DNA of 64,000 nt from Porphyrobacter sp. (lineage in GTDB: Bacteria; Pseudomonadota; Alphaproteobacteria; Sphingomonadales; Sphingomonadaceae): positions 1-64,000 of the forward strand of contig JAPZUC010000003.1 in NCBI GenBank assembly GCA_027533455.1. The letters run 5' to 3'. The notes below the pieces were generated by a model that was not told where the DNA came from, ran no database searches, and was given only the letters and a program-made list of their open reading frames with translations. Each line of letters opens with the position of its first letter. Positions within the stretch are counted from its first letter, which is position 1. Both the position numbers and the translations under genes were made by a program. Of the stretch, positions 7,703 through 16,700 are shown in pieces.

Positions 7703-8647
7703 TCACCCCGGCGGTGCCTTGGGCGACGTACCCAGCGGCCCGCGGCGATCGACCACGGTGATCCGCCGAGCCTTGGCCTCGATCACCAGACGTTCCAGCA
7801 CGCCATTGCCCGGAAAGGCGATGACGTAGCGCGGATCGAGCGAGAGCATCCGCTCGTTGCGCTTGAAGCCGGCACGGGCGCCCAGCCGCATGTCGAGCGA
7901 GAACGTGACCTGCGGGACACCGCGGCGTTCGGCCCAGCTCGATGCCAAGCGGTCGACGCCCTTTGTGTCGCCGCCATGGATGAGTACCATGTCCGGCACG
8001 CGGTCACGGACCTTGTCGAGCGTGGCCCAGACATTGTTGCCAAAGGTCAGTGCCTCGGCTTCGGTCGCATGACGGGTGCGCCCGCCAGCGAACACGACAG
8101 GGGTTCCTTCGGGCACGGCCGCACGGCGTTTGGCCTCGGCACGGGCGCGCAGAAAGTCGCGCCCTTCGACGAGTGCGGAAGTCAGCATTACGCTGTGATT
8201 GAAGCGCGAACTGGAGACCGGCTTCCATGAGGAACCGAACTCGTTGAGGTACAGGGCGGCTGCAACTTCGCGCATCTCTTCGAGCGCCAGCATCGCGCTT
8301 TCGGCGCATTGCGCCCGCTCGACCTGGGTCTCAAGATCGTGGGTATGAACCTCGGATCCATCGGCCGTCGCAATCAGCGCGCGGACCTCGTCGGTCGCCC
8401 GGTCGAGGGCTGTCGATTTGCGTTCCGCCGAGCGGTGAAAGATGTTGACGAAGGCCCAGCCGAGGTCTTCGGCATCGGCCTCGAGCGCTGTGCCGCAAAC
8501 CATGGCGAAGAGATCGGACCAGACCGCTTCGAGGGTTTGAACGACCGCCTCCCGGACCGGGAAATCGCTTGTCGATACGGGAGCAGGACGGATGGAGAAG
8601 CCGGCAAGATCGAGCCCGGCGAGTTGGTCGGCGAATGACGTGTGCAT
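7703..8647 (-). CDS. DUF2493 (SLOG-superfamily) nucleotide-binding protein
   Basis: A 314-residue soluble protein. The C-terminal part (about residues 190-310) contains VVFAGGRTR, VLIHGGDTKGVDRLASSWAERRG and the segment ending VIAFPGNG. This is the Rossmann-like SLOG/DUF2493 (YspA-type) fold with its GG-D nucleotide-binding loop. The N-terminal half is helical and not recognised. Such proteins are common in alphaproteobacterial mobile elements; ligand and role are unknown. The ATG at 8647 has AGGAGG 8 nt upstream. An upstream in-frame extension runs through the hairpin leader and was rejected. Confidence 0.8.
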   Translation of the reverse strand: MHTSFADQLAGLDLAGFSIRPAPVSTSDFPVREAVVQTLEAVWSDLFAMVCGTALEADAEDLGWAFVNIFHRSAERKSTALDRATDEVRALIATADGSEVHTHDLETQVERAQCAESAMLALEEMREVAAALYLNEFGSSWKPVSSSRFNHSVMLTSALVEGRDFLRARAEAKRRAAVPEGTPVVFAGGRTRHATEAEALTFGNNVWATLDKVRDRVPDMVLIHGGDTKGVDRLASSWAERRGVPQVTFSLDMRLGARAGFKRNERMLSLDPRYVIAFPGNGVLERLVIEAKARRITVVDRRGPLGTSPKAPPG

Positions 8648-8658
8648 GGGAATGTCCT

Positions 8659-8717
8659 CCTGACTGGCGTGAGGCCGACGCACCCGTTGATGGCTGCGCC
8701 AGCGAGAGCCCGTCAGG
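8659..8717 (-). promoter_or_regulatory. Stem-loop overlapping the ribosome-binding site of the DUF2493 gene
   Basis: CCTGAC (8659-8664) pairs with GTCAGG (8712-8717), and inside it TGGCG/CGCCA (8665-8669 and 8697-8701). The outer arm covers half of the AGGAGG sequence (8656-8661 on the minus strand). Confidence 0.6.
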
Positions 8718-8753
8718 GCCAGCTTCAGGCAGTATTGCGCACCCATCAGGGGA

Positions 8754-8832
8754 AACCCGGCTTGGCGGGCTGGCGCGGGCAGGCCTTGAGCCTGAAGGGC
8801 GAAGGCCAACACGGGTCCGCCCAAGCCGGGTT
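8754..8832 (-). promoter_or_regulatory. Long leader hairpin upstream of the DUF2493 gene
   Basis: AACCCGGCTTGG (8754-8765) pairs perfectly with CCAAGCCGGGTT (8821-8832). Flanks and arm sequence match the ssb leader hairpin (GCGCACC and GGGGAAACCC before, GGGTTGCGC after). The remaining bases to 8949 hold no gene. Confidence 0.55.
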
Positions 8833-8949
8833 GCGCAAGGCTGGCGGCTGGCTCAGGGCCTCTCTCGCATGGCGCCAGACCATGAGCGGCCGGCAAAGCT
8901 CAGTCAGGGATGGCAACCCAAAGCGCTGCGTCTAGCCAACTTGCGGAGT

Positions 8950-9372
8950 TCAGGCGGCGCGCTTGGTGTAGACCCCCTCGCCGTTGGACATGTGCCCGAG
9001 GCAATCGTAGTCGCCGAACATGGCATCGAAGCGGGATGCGATCTGGGACAGCCAGCGCTGTGCCCGCGGTGACCGGGCCGTGCGCCAATCGGCGTCCCAA
9101 TAGGGACCGTCATCGCGTTCTACGATCCAGACGCCCACCAGCCCTCCGTAGACCGATACGCCGAAATCGGCATAGGCATTGCGCATGAGGATCCGGTCTT
9201 CCCGGCCGCGCCAGCCGTCATGCGGGATCAGCGACGGGAAGGCTCGACCCGCGCGCTCTCGCAAGTCCTCGCGCAGCCATTCGTACTCGAATTCCCAATC
9301 GTCTTCGGCTTCGACCTCGAGCGCCGTGAAGGCGACGATAGCGCCGCTGGGATAGCTGACAGATCTGCCCAT
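8950..9372 (-). CDS. Conserved-looking ICE protein of unknown function (140 aa)
   Basis: Begins MGRSVSYPSGAIVAFTALE and is rich in Trp, Asp and Arg. It is soluble, with segments such as DDWEFEYEWLREDLRERA and DADWRTARSPRAQRWLSQI. I do not recognise a domain. It sits 58 bp after ArdC would begin to be read from the other side, in fact 11 bp downstream of the ArdC stop, and is probably in the same transcript. The ATG has GGGAGGG about 4 nt upstream. Unlike its neighbours it lacks the CCTGA/TCAGG leader hairpin, consistent with translation following ardC. Confidence 0.65.
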   Translation of the reverse strand: MGRSVSYPSGAIVAFTALEVEAEDDWEFEYEWLREDLRERAGRAFPSLIPHDGWRGREDRILMRNAYADFGVSVYGGLVGVWIVERDDGPYWDADWRTARSPRAQRWLSQIASRFDAMFGDYDCLGHMSNGEGVYTKRAA

Positions 9373-9383
9373 GACACCCTCCC

Positions 9384-10325
9384 TCAGGCCGCGAGTGCAG
9401 CGTCGCCTGACGCATCGTCAAACTGCTCTGGGATGATCCTACCGCCGAGCTTCAGCAGCAATGCCGACGCCTCTTCGGCCTTGGCCGCAGCGGTCAGGAT
9501 CGCGCGCTCATCATCCTTCAGAAGCTTCAGCCAATGCTCGATATAGCTGGCGTGGCTGTCGAGATGGGTGACGGGCAGTCCCAGCTCAGCGCCGAGCATG
9601 GCGCTCGAAAGTTCGGCGACCAGTTCCTCGGCGGCATAGGCAGCCGTGCCGAAGCGGTTCTTGAGATCGCGTCCCAATCGGCTGGCATGGCCTGTCCAGT
9701 GCGACAGCTCGTGGGCAAGTGTGGCGTAGTAGTGATCGAAACCATTGAACAGGCTGGCCGGCGGCATCGTCACGCGATCCGCAGTCGGTTCATAGTAGGC
9801 CTCGCAGCCCTGATGACGCAGATTGACGGGGATTGCAGCAAAGAAGGCGTCGAGCTCCGCTTCCCGCCCTTCAGGCTCGACCAGTTCGAGCGTTGCGGCG
9901 GGATGAAAGCGTTCCGGCAGACCTTCCACCTGATCGGCATTGAAGACTGGATAGGCCTTCAGGACCCGGCGGGCCTCGTCGGTCTTTTCGCCGGTATTGG
10001 GCGTTTCGACCTCCTTGGTGTAGCTCTTGTAGAAGATCGCGATGGTCGACTTCTCGCCCTTACGGACCTGCGCTCCGAGCGATTTGGCCTGGCTGTAGGT
10101 CATCCAGAACGGCGAGGCGTAGCCGCACATGTCGGCGACCATCCACAACCAAAATACGTTCATACCCCGGTACGGAATTCCGCAGGCCCGCAAGGGCCGC
10201 GAGACCGGGACACCGCGCCACGGCTTGATCCATGGTTTCGTGCCTGCTTCCAGACGAGCGATGATTTCCTGGGTGATGCGGGTGGCGGGCGACAAGCCGC
10301 TGCCCTGCCCCTTGCGATAGGCCAT
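9384..10325 (-). CDS. ardC: ArdC-type antirestriction protein with zincin domain
   Basis: A 313-residue protein. The N-terminal 130 residues (DUF1738-type) include GTKPWIKPWRG and MTYSQAKSLGAQVRKGEKS, typical of the ArdC single-stranded-DNA-binding domain. The C-terminal metallopeptidase-like domain carries LAHELSHWTGH, an HExxH zinc motif, at about residues 210-220, with an AEELVAELSSA helix after it. ArdC proteins coat incoming plasmid strands and protect them from host restriction. The start ATG at 10325 has AGGAG 7 nt upstream. It shares the TCAGGAG leader type of the module. Confidence 0.92.
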   Translation of the reverse strand: MAYRKGQGSGLSPATRITQEIIARLEAGTKPWIKPWRGVPVSRPLRACGIPYRGMNVFWLWMVADMCGYASPFWMTYSQAKSLGAQVRKGEKSTIAIFYKSYTKEVETPNTGEKTDEARRVLKAYPVFNADQVEGLPERFHPAATLELVEPEGREAELDAFFAAIPVNLRHQGCEAYYEPTADRVTMPPASLFNGFDHYYATLAHELSHWTGHASRLGRDLKNRFGTAAYAAEELVAELSSAMLGAELGLPVTHLDSHASYIEHWLKLLKDDERAILTAAAKAEEASALLLKLGGRIIPEQFDDASGDAALAA

Positions 10326-10334
10326 GATGGTTCT

Positions 10335-10388
10335 CCTGATTGCGGCATCTGGACAGTCGGCGACGGGCTCGCCGGTCAGTGCCACAGG
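10335..10388 (-). promoter_or_regulatory. Stem-loop overlapping the ardC ribosome-binding site
   Basis: CCTG (10335-10338) pairs with CAGG (10385-10388) and GGCA (10344-10347) with TGCC (10380-10383). Inside there is a perfect CGGCGA/TCGCCG stem (10358-10363 and 10369-10374). The outer arm overlaps CTCCT (10333-10337), the complement of the ribosome-binding site. It is less regular than the other four. Confidence 0.45.
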
Positions 10389-10492
10389 TTCCCGGGCCCC
10401 CTCTTCTCTGCTTCCAAAAGAGAAGCAGCCCTCCGGCATAAGCCGAAGGACCGCTTCTCGAGTTGCGAGTGACCTAGCCTGTCAGGAGGAGG

Positions 10493-12481
10493 TCAGGCGG
10501 CCAGCTCGCGGGGGGACTCATCTTCGCTATCAGCATCAGGCTCCGCTTCGGCAGCGTCGATCTCGGCTTCACCAGCCTCCGGCGCAGGGCAACCGAAGCG
10601 CATGACCTCGGGCACCCAGGCCAGGGCCTTTTCGCAGACCTCGACCTCGGTAATGTAGGAGCCGGCGAAGACGCGCTCGGCGCTCATCGCGAGGTCGCCC
10701 TTTTTGACCGCGGCAAAGCGGGAGGAGAGCTCGAGGCCGCCGACATCGGTCAGGGCGTCGAGGACCACCTGCTTCGACACCCGGTCAAAGTAGTTGGCCG
10801 CTGTCGGCCGCCACCACTGCGCCATGTCGATACCGATCAGGCTGCCGAGATGATCCTGGAACGGGAGTTGGCGGTCACCGGACATGTTGAGGCTCGCCTC
10901 GAGCGACCGGGCCACGACGTAACCCAGCCAGGCGGCGCGGCTGTCATCGGGCAGCGCCCGAAACAGGTCGAAGCGGGACATGGCATCGTCACCGGCGCGC
11001 CAGCTTTCATCGAGACCGGACCTGAGCTCGGCAAGCGCGCTGCACGCCGGTGCATCCTTGGCTTCGAAGCCGATGATCGGGCCTGTTGGGACGGGCGCGC
11101 GCAACGTGGTCGAAGGGCGCGCCCGCCAGTCGTGGGTATCGGCATCGGCAAGCGTGAATACCATGATGTCGAGCGCGAGCCCGGGGTCGGATGCAACGTG
11201 CAATGCCAGAACATCGCGACGCTGCATCGCGAGCTCGTCGACCAGACGCTTGGACAAGGTGGTCCGGCGCTTGTCGGAACCTTCACCGCCGGGAACGACT
11301 TCGATCCCGCTTTCAGCTCCGGCGGGATCGGCCTGACGCTCGCCGTAGAACACCGGCTGGAGGACCGGCGTGCCATCGCGCGAGAGCACCAGCACCATGC
11401 CTGCTTCTGCCTTGAGTTCGGGTGCAATGACTGGCGGTCGGGCACGAATGTCCTGGCACTCGCGGTCGATCGCCTCGATGGCCGCTTCGGCTGCCGCCAC
11501 GGCTTCCTCGGCGCTATCCTCGTCTTCAAGGATCGCCGCATGCTCGTCATAGGACGCATCGAGTTCGTCGAGCCTAGCCACCTCGGCTTCGGTGAGCGGC
11601 GCCGGTTCGGCGGGAAGCCGGATCAGCCCATCGACCAAATCGTGGCTGGCATAGGGATCGAGCGTGGGTTTGACCCAGGCAAGACCCTGCTCGGCGGCGA
11701 GAGCTTTGGCCTGCTCTTCCATCTTTGCCGCCGCGAGGCTTTCGAGCAGCGCGACATCGACCCAGGATTCGCTGTCGTCGTTGTCGAACAGCTCACGCTC
11801 GATCCGGCCGCCCGCGGCAATGTAGGCGTCGCGACCAACGAGACGGGCGCGCGGATCGCTGCCCCGTACTGTCCCGGACAGGACCATACGCCGGACACTA
11901 TCGGGGTTGGGCGCATAGTAGCCCGAGGACACCTGCTCGAACACGCGGGCCTGAATGTCCTGATCCGAGGTGGCGCCGAAGGCTTTGGCAATATCGAGGG
12001 TGATCTCCCCTGACGCGAGCGCCTCGAACACGACGGGCGCAAGCGTCGCAAGACGCAGACGTCCCTCGACAAAGCGGACAGTCAGACCGAAGCGGCGGGC
12101 AACATCTTCGACGGCCGCACCCCCGGACACGAGAGCGGCAAAGGCCTGGGCTTCGTCGGCGGGGTTCATGGCGAGGCGGTGGAAGTTCTCGGCGAGGCTG
12201 GTCTCGACGGCAGCTTCAGCGCTTTCCTCGAGGACGAGACACGTGACTTCATGGTCGCGGGCGAGCAGCTTTTCGTCGGCCAGCGCGAGCATTGCGCGCC
12301 TGCGACGCTCCCCGGCTTCGACTTCGAACTTACCCTTGGCGGCTGGCCGGACGATGAGGTTCTGCAGCAGGCCGCGGGCTGCAATGCTGGCCTTCAGCTC
12401 AGCGTCTGCTGCCGGATCGCTGTGACGGCGGACATTGCGCGGCGACTGAACGAGCTTGTTCAGCGGGATCGACTTGATCAT
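10493..12481 (-). CDS. ParB-like nuclease-domain protein of plasmid type
   Basis: A 662-residue protein. The N-terminal ParB/Sulfiredoxin-like domain includes IPLNKLVQSPRNVRRH, ARGLLQNLIVRP, VEAGERRRRAML and LAENFHRLAMNPADEAQAF. A helical DNA-binding KorB-like segment with EDVARRFGLTVRFVEGRLRLA follows. The long C-terminal part is acidic and unassigned, and ends in an Asp/Glu-rich tail. Large ParB-like proteins of this kind are frequent in alphaproteobacterial ICEs beside a strawberry-notch helicase. They may bind DNA or act as NTP-dependent clamps rather than partition chromosomes; no parA is nearby. The start MIKSIP has AGGAG 8 nt upstream. Confidence 0.85.
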   Translation of the reverse strand: MIKSIPLNKLVQSPRNVRRHSDPAADAELKASIAARGLLQNLIVRPAAKGKFEVEAGERRRRAMLALADEKLLARDHEVTCLVLEESAEAAVETSLAENFHRLAMNPADEAQAFAALVSGGAAVEDVARRFGLTVRFVEGRLRLATLAPVVFEALASGEITLDIAKAFGATSDQDIQARVFEQVSSGYYAPNPDSVRRMVLSGTVRGSDPRARLVGRDAYIAAGGRIERELFDNDDSESWVDVALLESLAAAKMEEQAKALAAEQGLAWVKPTLDPYASHDLVDGLIRLPAEPAPLTEAEVARLDELDASYDEHAAILEDEDSAEEAVAAAEAAIEAIDRECQDIRARPPVIAPELKAEAGMVLVLSRDGTPVLQPVFYGERQADPAGAESGIEVVPGGEGSDKRRTTLSKRLVDELAMQRRDVLALHVASDPGLALDIMVFTLADADTHDWRARPSTTLRAPVPTGPIIGFEAKDAPACSALAELRSGLDESWRAGDDAMSRFDLFRALPDDSRAAWLGYVVARSLEASLNMSGDRQLPFQDHLGSLIGIDMAQWWRPTAANYFDRVSKQVVLDALTDVGGLELSSRFAAVKKGDLAMSAERVFAGSYITEVEVCEKALAWVPEVMRFGCPAPEAGEAEIDAAEAEPDADSEDESPRELAA

Positions 12482-12491
12482 GGGACACACT

Positions 12492-12544
12492 CCTGATTGT
12501 GAGCCCGGCACGCCGACTTTCGACGCCCAAATGGCTCAATCAGG
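12492..12544 (-). promoter_or_regulatory. Stem-loop overlapping the ribosome-binding site of the ParB-like gene
   Basis: CCTGATTG (12492-12499) pairs perfectly with CAATCAGG (12537-12544). AGCC/GGCT (12502-12505 and 12533-12536) extends the stem past a 2-nt bulge. It covers three bases of the AGGAG site (12490-12494). A GCCCCCTCCTCTC box follows at 12549. Confidence 0.65.
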
Positions 12545-12987
12545 GCAAGCCCCCTCCTCTCTTGGCCGATTGCTGCGAGTTTCACCGCCCGGTCGTCAAC
12601 GAGGGATGACGATTGTTGGGACGAAGCCACCGTTCGCCTGCGGCATGTCGGAAGGCAGTTCTTGTCAGAAGCCGACGTTCAGCTTTCGCAGGACCGGCTC
12701 CGCAGAGCGGCGGAATTTGGGCCAAAAGCGGACTTGCGGCTCTCAGCTAAATCTTGCGAAAGGCTGCCATCTGTGCTGGCTCTCTAGTATTTGCAATTTG
12801 AAAGCCAACCGTTGGCCATAGCACTTGTAGGCGTAAACAGCTACTTTGCGCTCGACGATCTGTTTTGCGCGCTGGTGGCGATATTCCGGGGACACAATAC
12901 TTTGGCTGATACGCGTTTCTGAAATTCGACCATAGTGGCGCGACAAGGCGGTTGGCATTGCGTACAAAGGTAATCCCCGGAGGCTTT
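12545..12987. other. Intergenic region, left edge of the defence cargo
   Basis: No gene is supported in these 443 bases between the divergent ParB-like and Hachiman genes. The first 25 bases carry the purine-rich leader box (minus strand). A TTGGCC...TAAACA pair near 12811-12838 could be a promoter for hamA but is weak. Confidence 0.4.
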
Positions 12988-13767
12988 GTGGCACTTTTTG
13001 AGAAATGGTGCGATCGGACGGTCGACGCAAACGGACGGCGGTCTTATTGGACACTCGTTGAGAAGGCAGATGGTCGCGACAAGGTTCGCGACAGCCTGAT
13101 CGAAACTGTTCGCTCCCATTATGATCGGCTCGAACATATCGCCGCCGACGTGGAGCGGCTGGGATACAAGGCTGCCGCCAAGATCCTGAATGCCGAACTG
13201 CCCCAGGGCAAGAAAGGACGTTCGGGCGATCTGGGCGAGATCGTCGCAACCGAGCTGGTCGAAGAGATGGTTGATCTTCGCGTTCCCGTGCGGCGCCTCC
13301 GCTACAAGGACGGTCGCGAAATGGCTATGCGCGGCGACGATTTCATCGGCGTGGGAGAGAGCAAAGGCGGCAAGCTCTGGCTGCTCAAGGGTGAAGCCAA
13401 GAGTGCCGCCAATTTGAACCAGTCCACCATCACCAAGGCGCGCGAGGTTCTGAACCGCGACAATGGGCGCTGCACGCCCGGTTCACTGCTGTTTGTCGCC
13501 AAGTTGCTGCTTGAAAGCGACGACGAGGATGATGTCGCGCTCGGCCGGCTGATCCGCGACGAGGTCGGGCTTGAGGCAGTCCCGCCTGCCCGCATCGACC
13601 ATATGCTGTTCACCATGTCGGGCAATGCGCCGCCGGCCGCCCTGAAGGCAGATCTCGACGCGGCCAGCACCGCCCGCCGGCAATTCGCCGTCAATCTGCG
13701 GATTGAGGACCACCAAGACTTTATCGCCGAGGTCTACGAGGAGGTGGAAAACCTTGGAGACGATTGA
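12988..13767 (+). CDS. hamA: Hachiman defence protein HamA (DUF1837 nuclease)
   Basis: A protein of about 259 residues. FEKWCDRTVD, RRSYWTLVEK, HYDRLEHIAADVERLGY and RSGDLGEIVATELVEE are the conserved N-terminal features of DUF1837. GDDFIGV (about 116-122) and KGEAKS (about 134-139) form the D...ExK nuclease motif. HamA is the effector of Hachiman and degrades DNA when released by the HamB helicase. No ATG fits; a GTG at 12988 with GGAGG just upstream is the preferred start, with TTG at 12952 as the alternative. hamB follows with a 14-bp overlap. It is encoded opposite to the flanking element genes. Confidence 0.9.
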   Translation: MALFEKWCDRTVDANGRRSYWTLVEKADGRDKVRDSLIETVRSHYDRLEHIAADVERLGYKAAAKILNAELPQGKKGRSGDLGEIVATELVEEMVDLRVPVRRLRYKDGREMAMRGDDFIGVGESKGGKLWLLKGEAKSAANLNQSTITKAREVLNRDNGRCTPGSLLFVAKLLLESDDEDDVALGRLIRDEVGLEAVPPARIDHMLFTMSGNAPPAALKADLDAASTARRQFAVNLRIEDHQDFIAEVYEEVENLGDD

Positions 13768-16700
13768 AGAACTGCGCGGCTTTCTGACGACGGCGACGCA
13801 GCCCGGTGTCTGGGGCCAGCTCACCTCCAGAGGAACGGCGTGGTCGCTCATGCGTACCGACGGCGTGCTTCCCGCGGACGCTCCACCGCTCGGGGCGACG
13901 ATCGAAACCGATCTCGCCGAACATGGCTTCGCTGTGCTGCGCGCATCGCTCGCGCTACGATCGCAAGAAGGCTCGACGCCTTTGTCGGGTCTAGGCTTCT
14001 ATCGCGCCGCAACGGCGTTCGAGGCACTGGTCCGCAACGCGAATCCAGAAGACAAGGATCTCGGCTTCCACAGGACATTGGCGGCGGCGGCCTATCATCT
14101 CGCCGGCTATTCCGCAGTGGCCTATTCGCTGTTCAGCGAAGCACCCGACAATCTCAACTTCGCGCCTGGAGAAGTGGCGATCAAGCTGCTGATCCTGCGC
14201 GATCTCGACCGGCTTCGCGCCTATATCCGCGAGTGGCTGGCCGGCGACGATGTGGACGACGAGTCCATTGCCGCCGCGCTCGCCGATGCCGATGATGCCG
14301 ACCTAGACGAGACCTTCGCCATCATCCTCAACGGCACCATTTGCCGAGCGGTCGCCTATTTCGACTTCGCGCTGCAGACGGGCGACGATGCGCTCACCCA
14401 GGACGCCCGCGACCTGCTCGCGACTGCCGGGCGAATCGCAGACAATGCCGGCATGGTCCCGCTCTGGTGGACGATCGCTCTCTGCCGCCATTTGATCGAC
14501 GATCTGTGGGAACATTCGCTTCACCGCACCCTGCCGGTCGAACCGCCCGAAGGCGGCGCCGAGGGCTATCCCGAGCTGCGCGACCTGTTCATCGGTCTGC
14601 TATACGCACGCGGCACCGCAGAGGTGGAACTTTGGCCCTCACAGCGTGATGCCGCGCGCCGGTCGACCGACCTCACCGATGATCTGGTGGTGTCGCTGCC
14701 GACCAGCGCCGGCAAGACCCGCGTTGCCGAGATCGCCGCGCTGATGACGCTCTCGACCGGACGCCGCGTGCTGCTCGTCACGCCACTGCGAGCCTTGTCC
14801 GCCCAAACGGAGCGGTCCTTTCGCCGCACTTTCGCGCCGCTCGGCTTCAGCGTGTCGTCGCTCTATGGGGCAAGCGGTGTATCTAGCGGCGACGAGGATG
14901 CACTGCGGTCTCGCGAGATCATTATCGCCACCCCCGAGAAGCTCGACTTCGCGCTACGCAACGATCCCGGACTGATCGACGATGTCGGCCTGATCGTTCT
15001 CGACGAAGGCCATATGATTGGCCCGAGCGAACGCGAGATCCGCTTCGAGACATTGGTCCAGCGGCTGTTGCTGCGGTCGGACGCAGCGAACCGTCGCATC
15101 GTCTGCCTCTCGGCGATCCTGCCAAGCGGTGCCGAGCTGGACGATCTGACCGCATGGATTCGCAGCGACCAGCCCGGCGAAGCCGTTCGGAGCGATTGGC
15201 GCCCGACGCGTCAGCGCTACGGTTTCCTCGCCTGGAATGCCGCGCAGACCGAAGCAAGGCTGACGCTCGACCTCAATGAGAATGTGCCGTTCATCGACGG
15301 CTTCGTGGCGGAGAAGGCAGCGATCAAGCCGGATCGCAAGCCCTATCCCCGCAAGGCCGCACAGCTCGCATTGTTCGCAGCTTGGGAGTTCGCCGCGCAG
15401 GGAAAACGCACCCTGATCTTCTGCACCCAGGCCAATTGGGTCGAGGGCTATGGCAAGCAAGCCTGCATGTTTGTGCGGAAAGGCTATCTCAGCTCCCTAC
15501 TCGATGACGAGGCAGCCATTGCCCGCGCGCTTGAGGTGGGCACCGAATGGCTCGGCGAGGAGCACCCAGCGGTCGCTTGCCTGAAGATCGGTGTTGCGAT
15601 CCATCACGGTCGCTTGCCAAGCCCGTTCTTGCGCGAGCTGGAAGTGCTCCTGGCCGAAGGTGTGCTGAAGGTGATCGTCGCCTCTCCAACGCTCTCGCAG
15701 GGTCTGAACCTCAATGCGGCGGTTTTGCTGGTCCCGGCGCTCGTCAGGTCCGGCGAGATCATCGGCGGCGAGGAATTCGCGAATGTCGCCGGACGGGCGG
15801 GACGCGCTTTCGTCGATGTCGAGGGGCTGATAGCGCATGTCGCCTTCGACAAGGTCGCACGCCGCCGGGGGGAATGGCGCAAACTTGTCCAATCGTCCAA
15901 GGCTCGGACGCTCAAGAGCGGCCTGATCCAGATTGTCGCGGAGATTCTCGATCGCCTCAGCCGCGAGGGCGTGCTCGATCGCGAGGATGCCTTTGAGTAT
16001 CTCGCCAACGCCCGCGAAGCCTGGCGGTCGGAGGATGAGGAGGCCGACGAAACGGCAGCCCTGCCTAATGCAGATGACGACGATGTCGATGTCGCCGCCA
16101 ACTATGATGGCGACGATGAGAGCGGCGGCGATGACGATAGCGACGCGATCGACGAAGAGCCGTTGTCGCAATTGGTCGAACGGCTCGACGCCACAGTATT
16201 CGGCCTCATCGAAGCACTCGATGCCGACCAGGCGGATTTGCCCGCGCTGATCGACCAGGCGCTGACCGGATCGCTATGGGCTCGCCAGATTGGCCGGGAG
16301 GGCGAGGAAATCGAGAAGGCGCATCGCCTGGTGCTCGAAGCCCGCGCCAATCTCATCTGGTCTTTAACCACGCCTGAGGCCCGGCGTGGCCATTTCGCGA
16401 TGGGCGTCGGGCTCGAGGCCGGATTGAAGATCGACGCTATGGCGGCTGATCTCGGCGTACTGGTCGACCAGGCCGATCTGGCGTCGCTGCCCGGCGATGC
16501 CAATGCACTCGCCGAGGCGCTGGCGGGTCTCGCGGAGCACTTGCTGGTGATGAGGCCATTCATTCCCGACAAGCGCAACGCGCTGCCCAGAAACTGGCGA
16601 GCCCTGCTCAAACAATGGGTATCCGGCGCCGAAGTTTCCGAGATCGGTCCGCATCAAATGCGCGTTATCGAGGATGCCTTCATGTATCGGCTGGTCTGGG

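Noticed and set aside
8648..8896. N-terminal extension of the DUF2493 protein
   Set aside because: It runs through both leader hairpins, and a strong AGGAGG directs initiation at 8647.
12743..13249. Minus-strand frame of 168 codons beside hamA
   Set aside because: Mostly antisense to hamA, Arg-rich, no motif.
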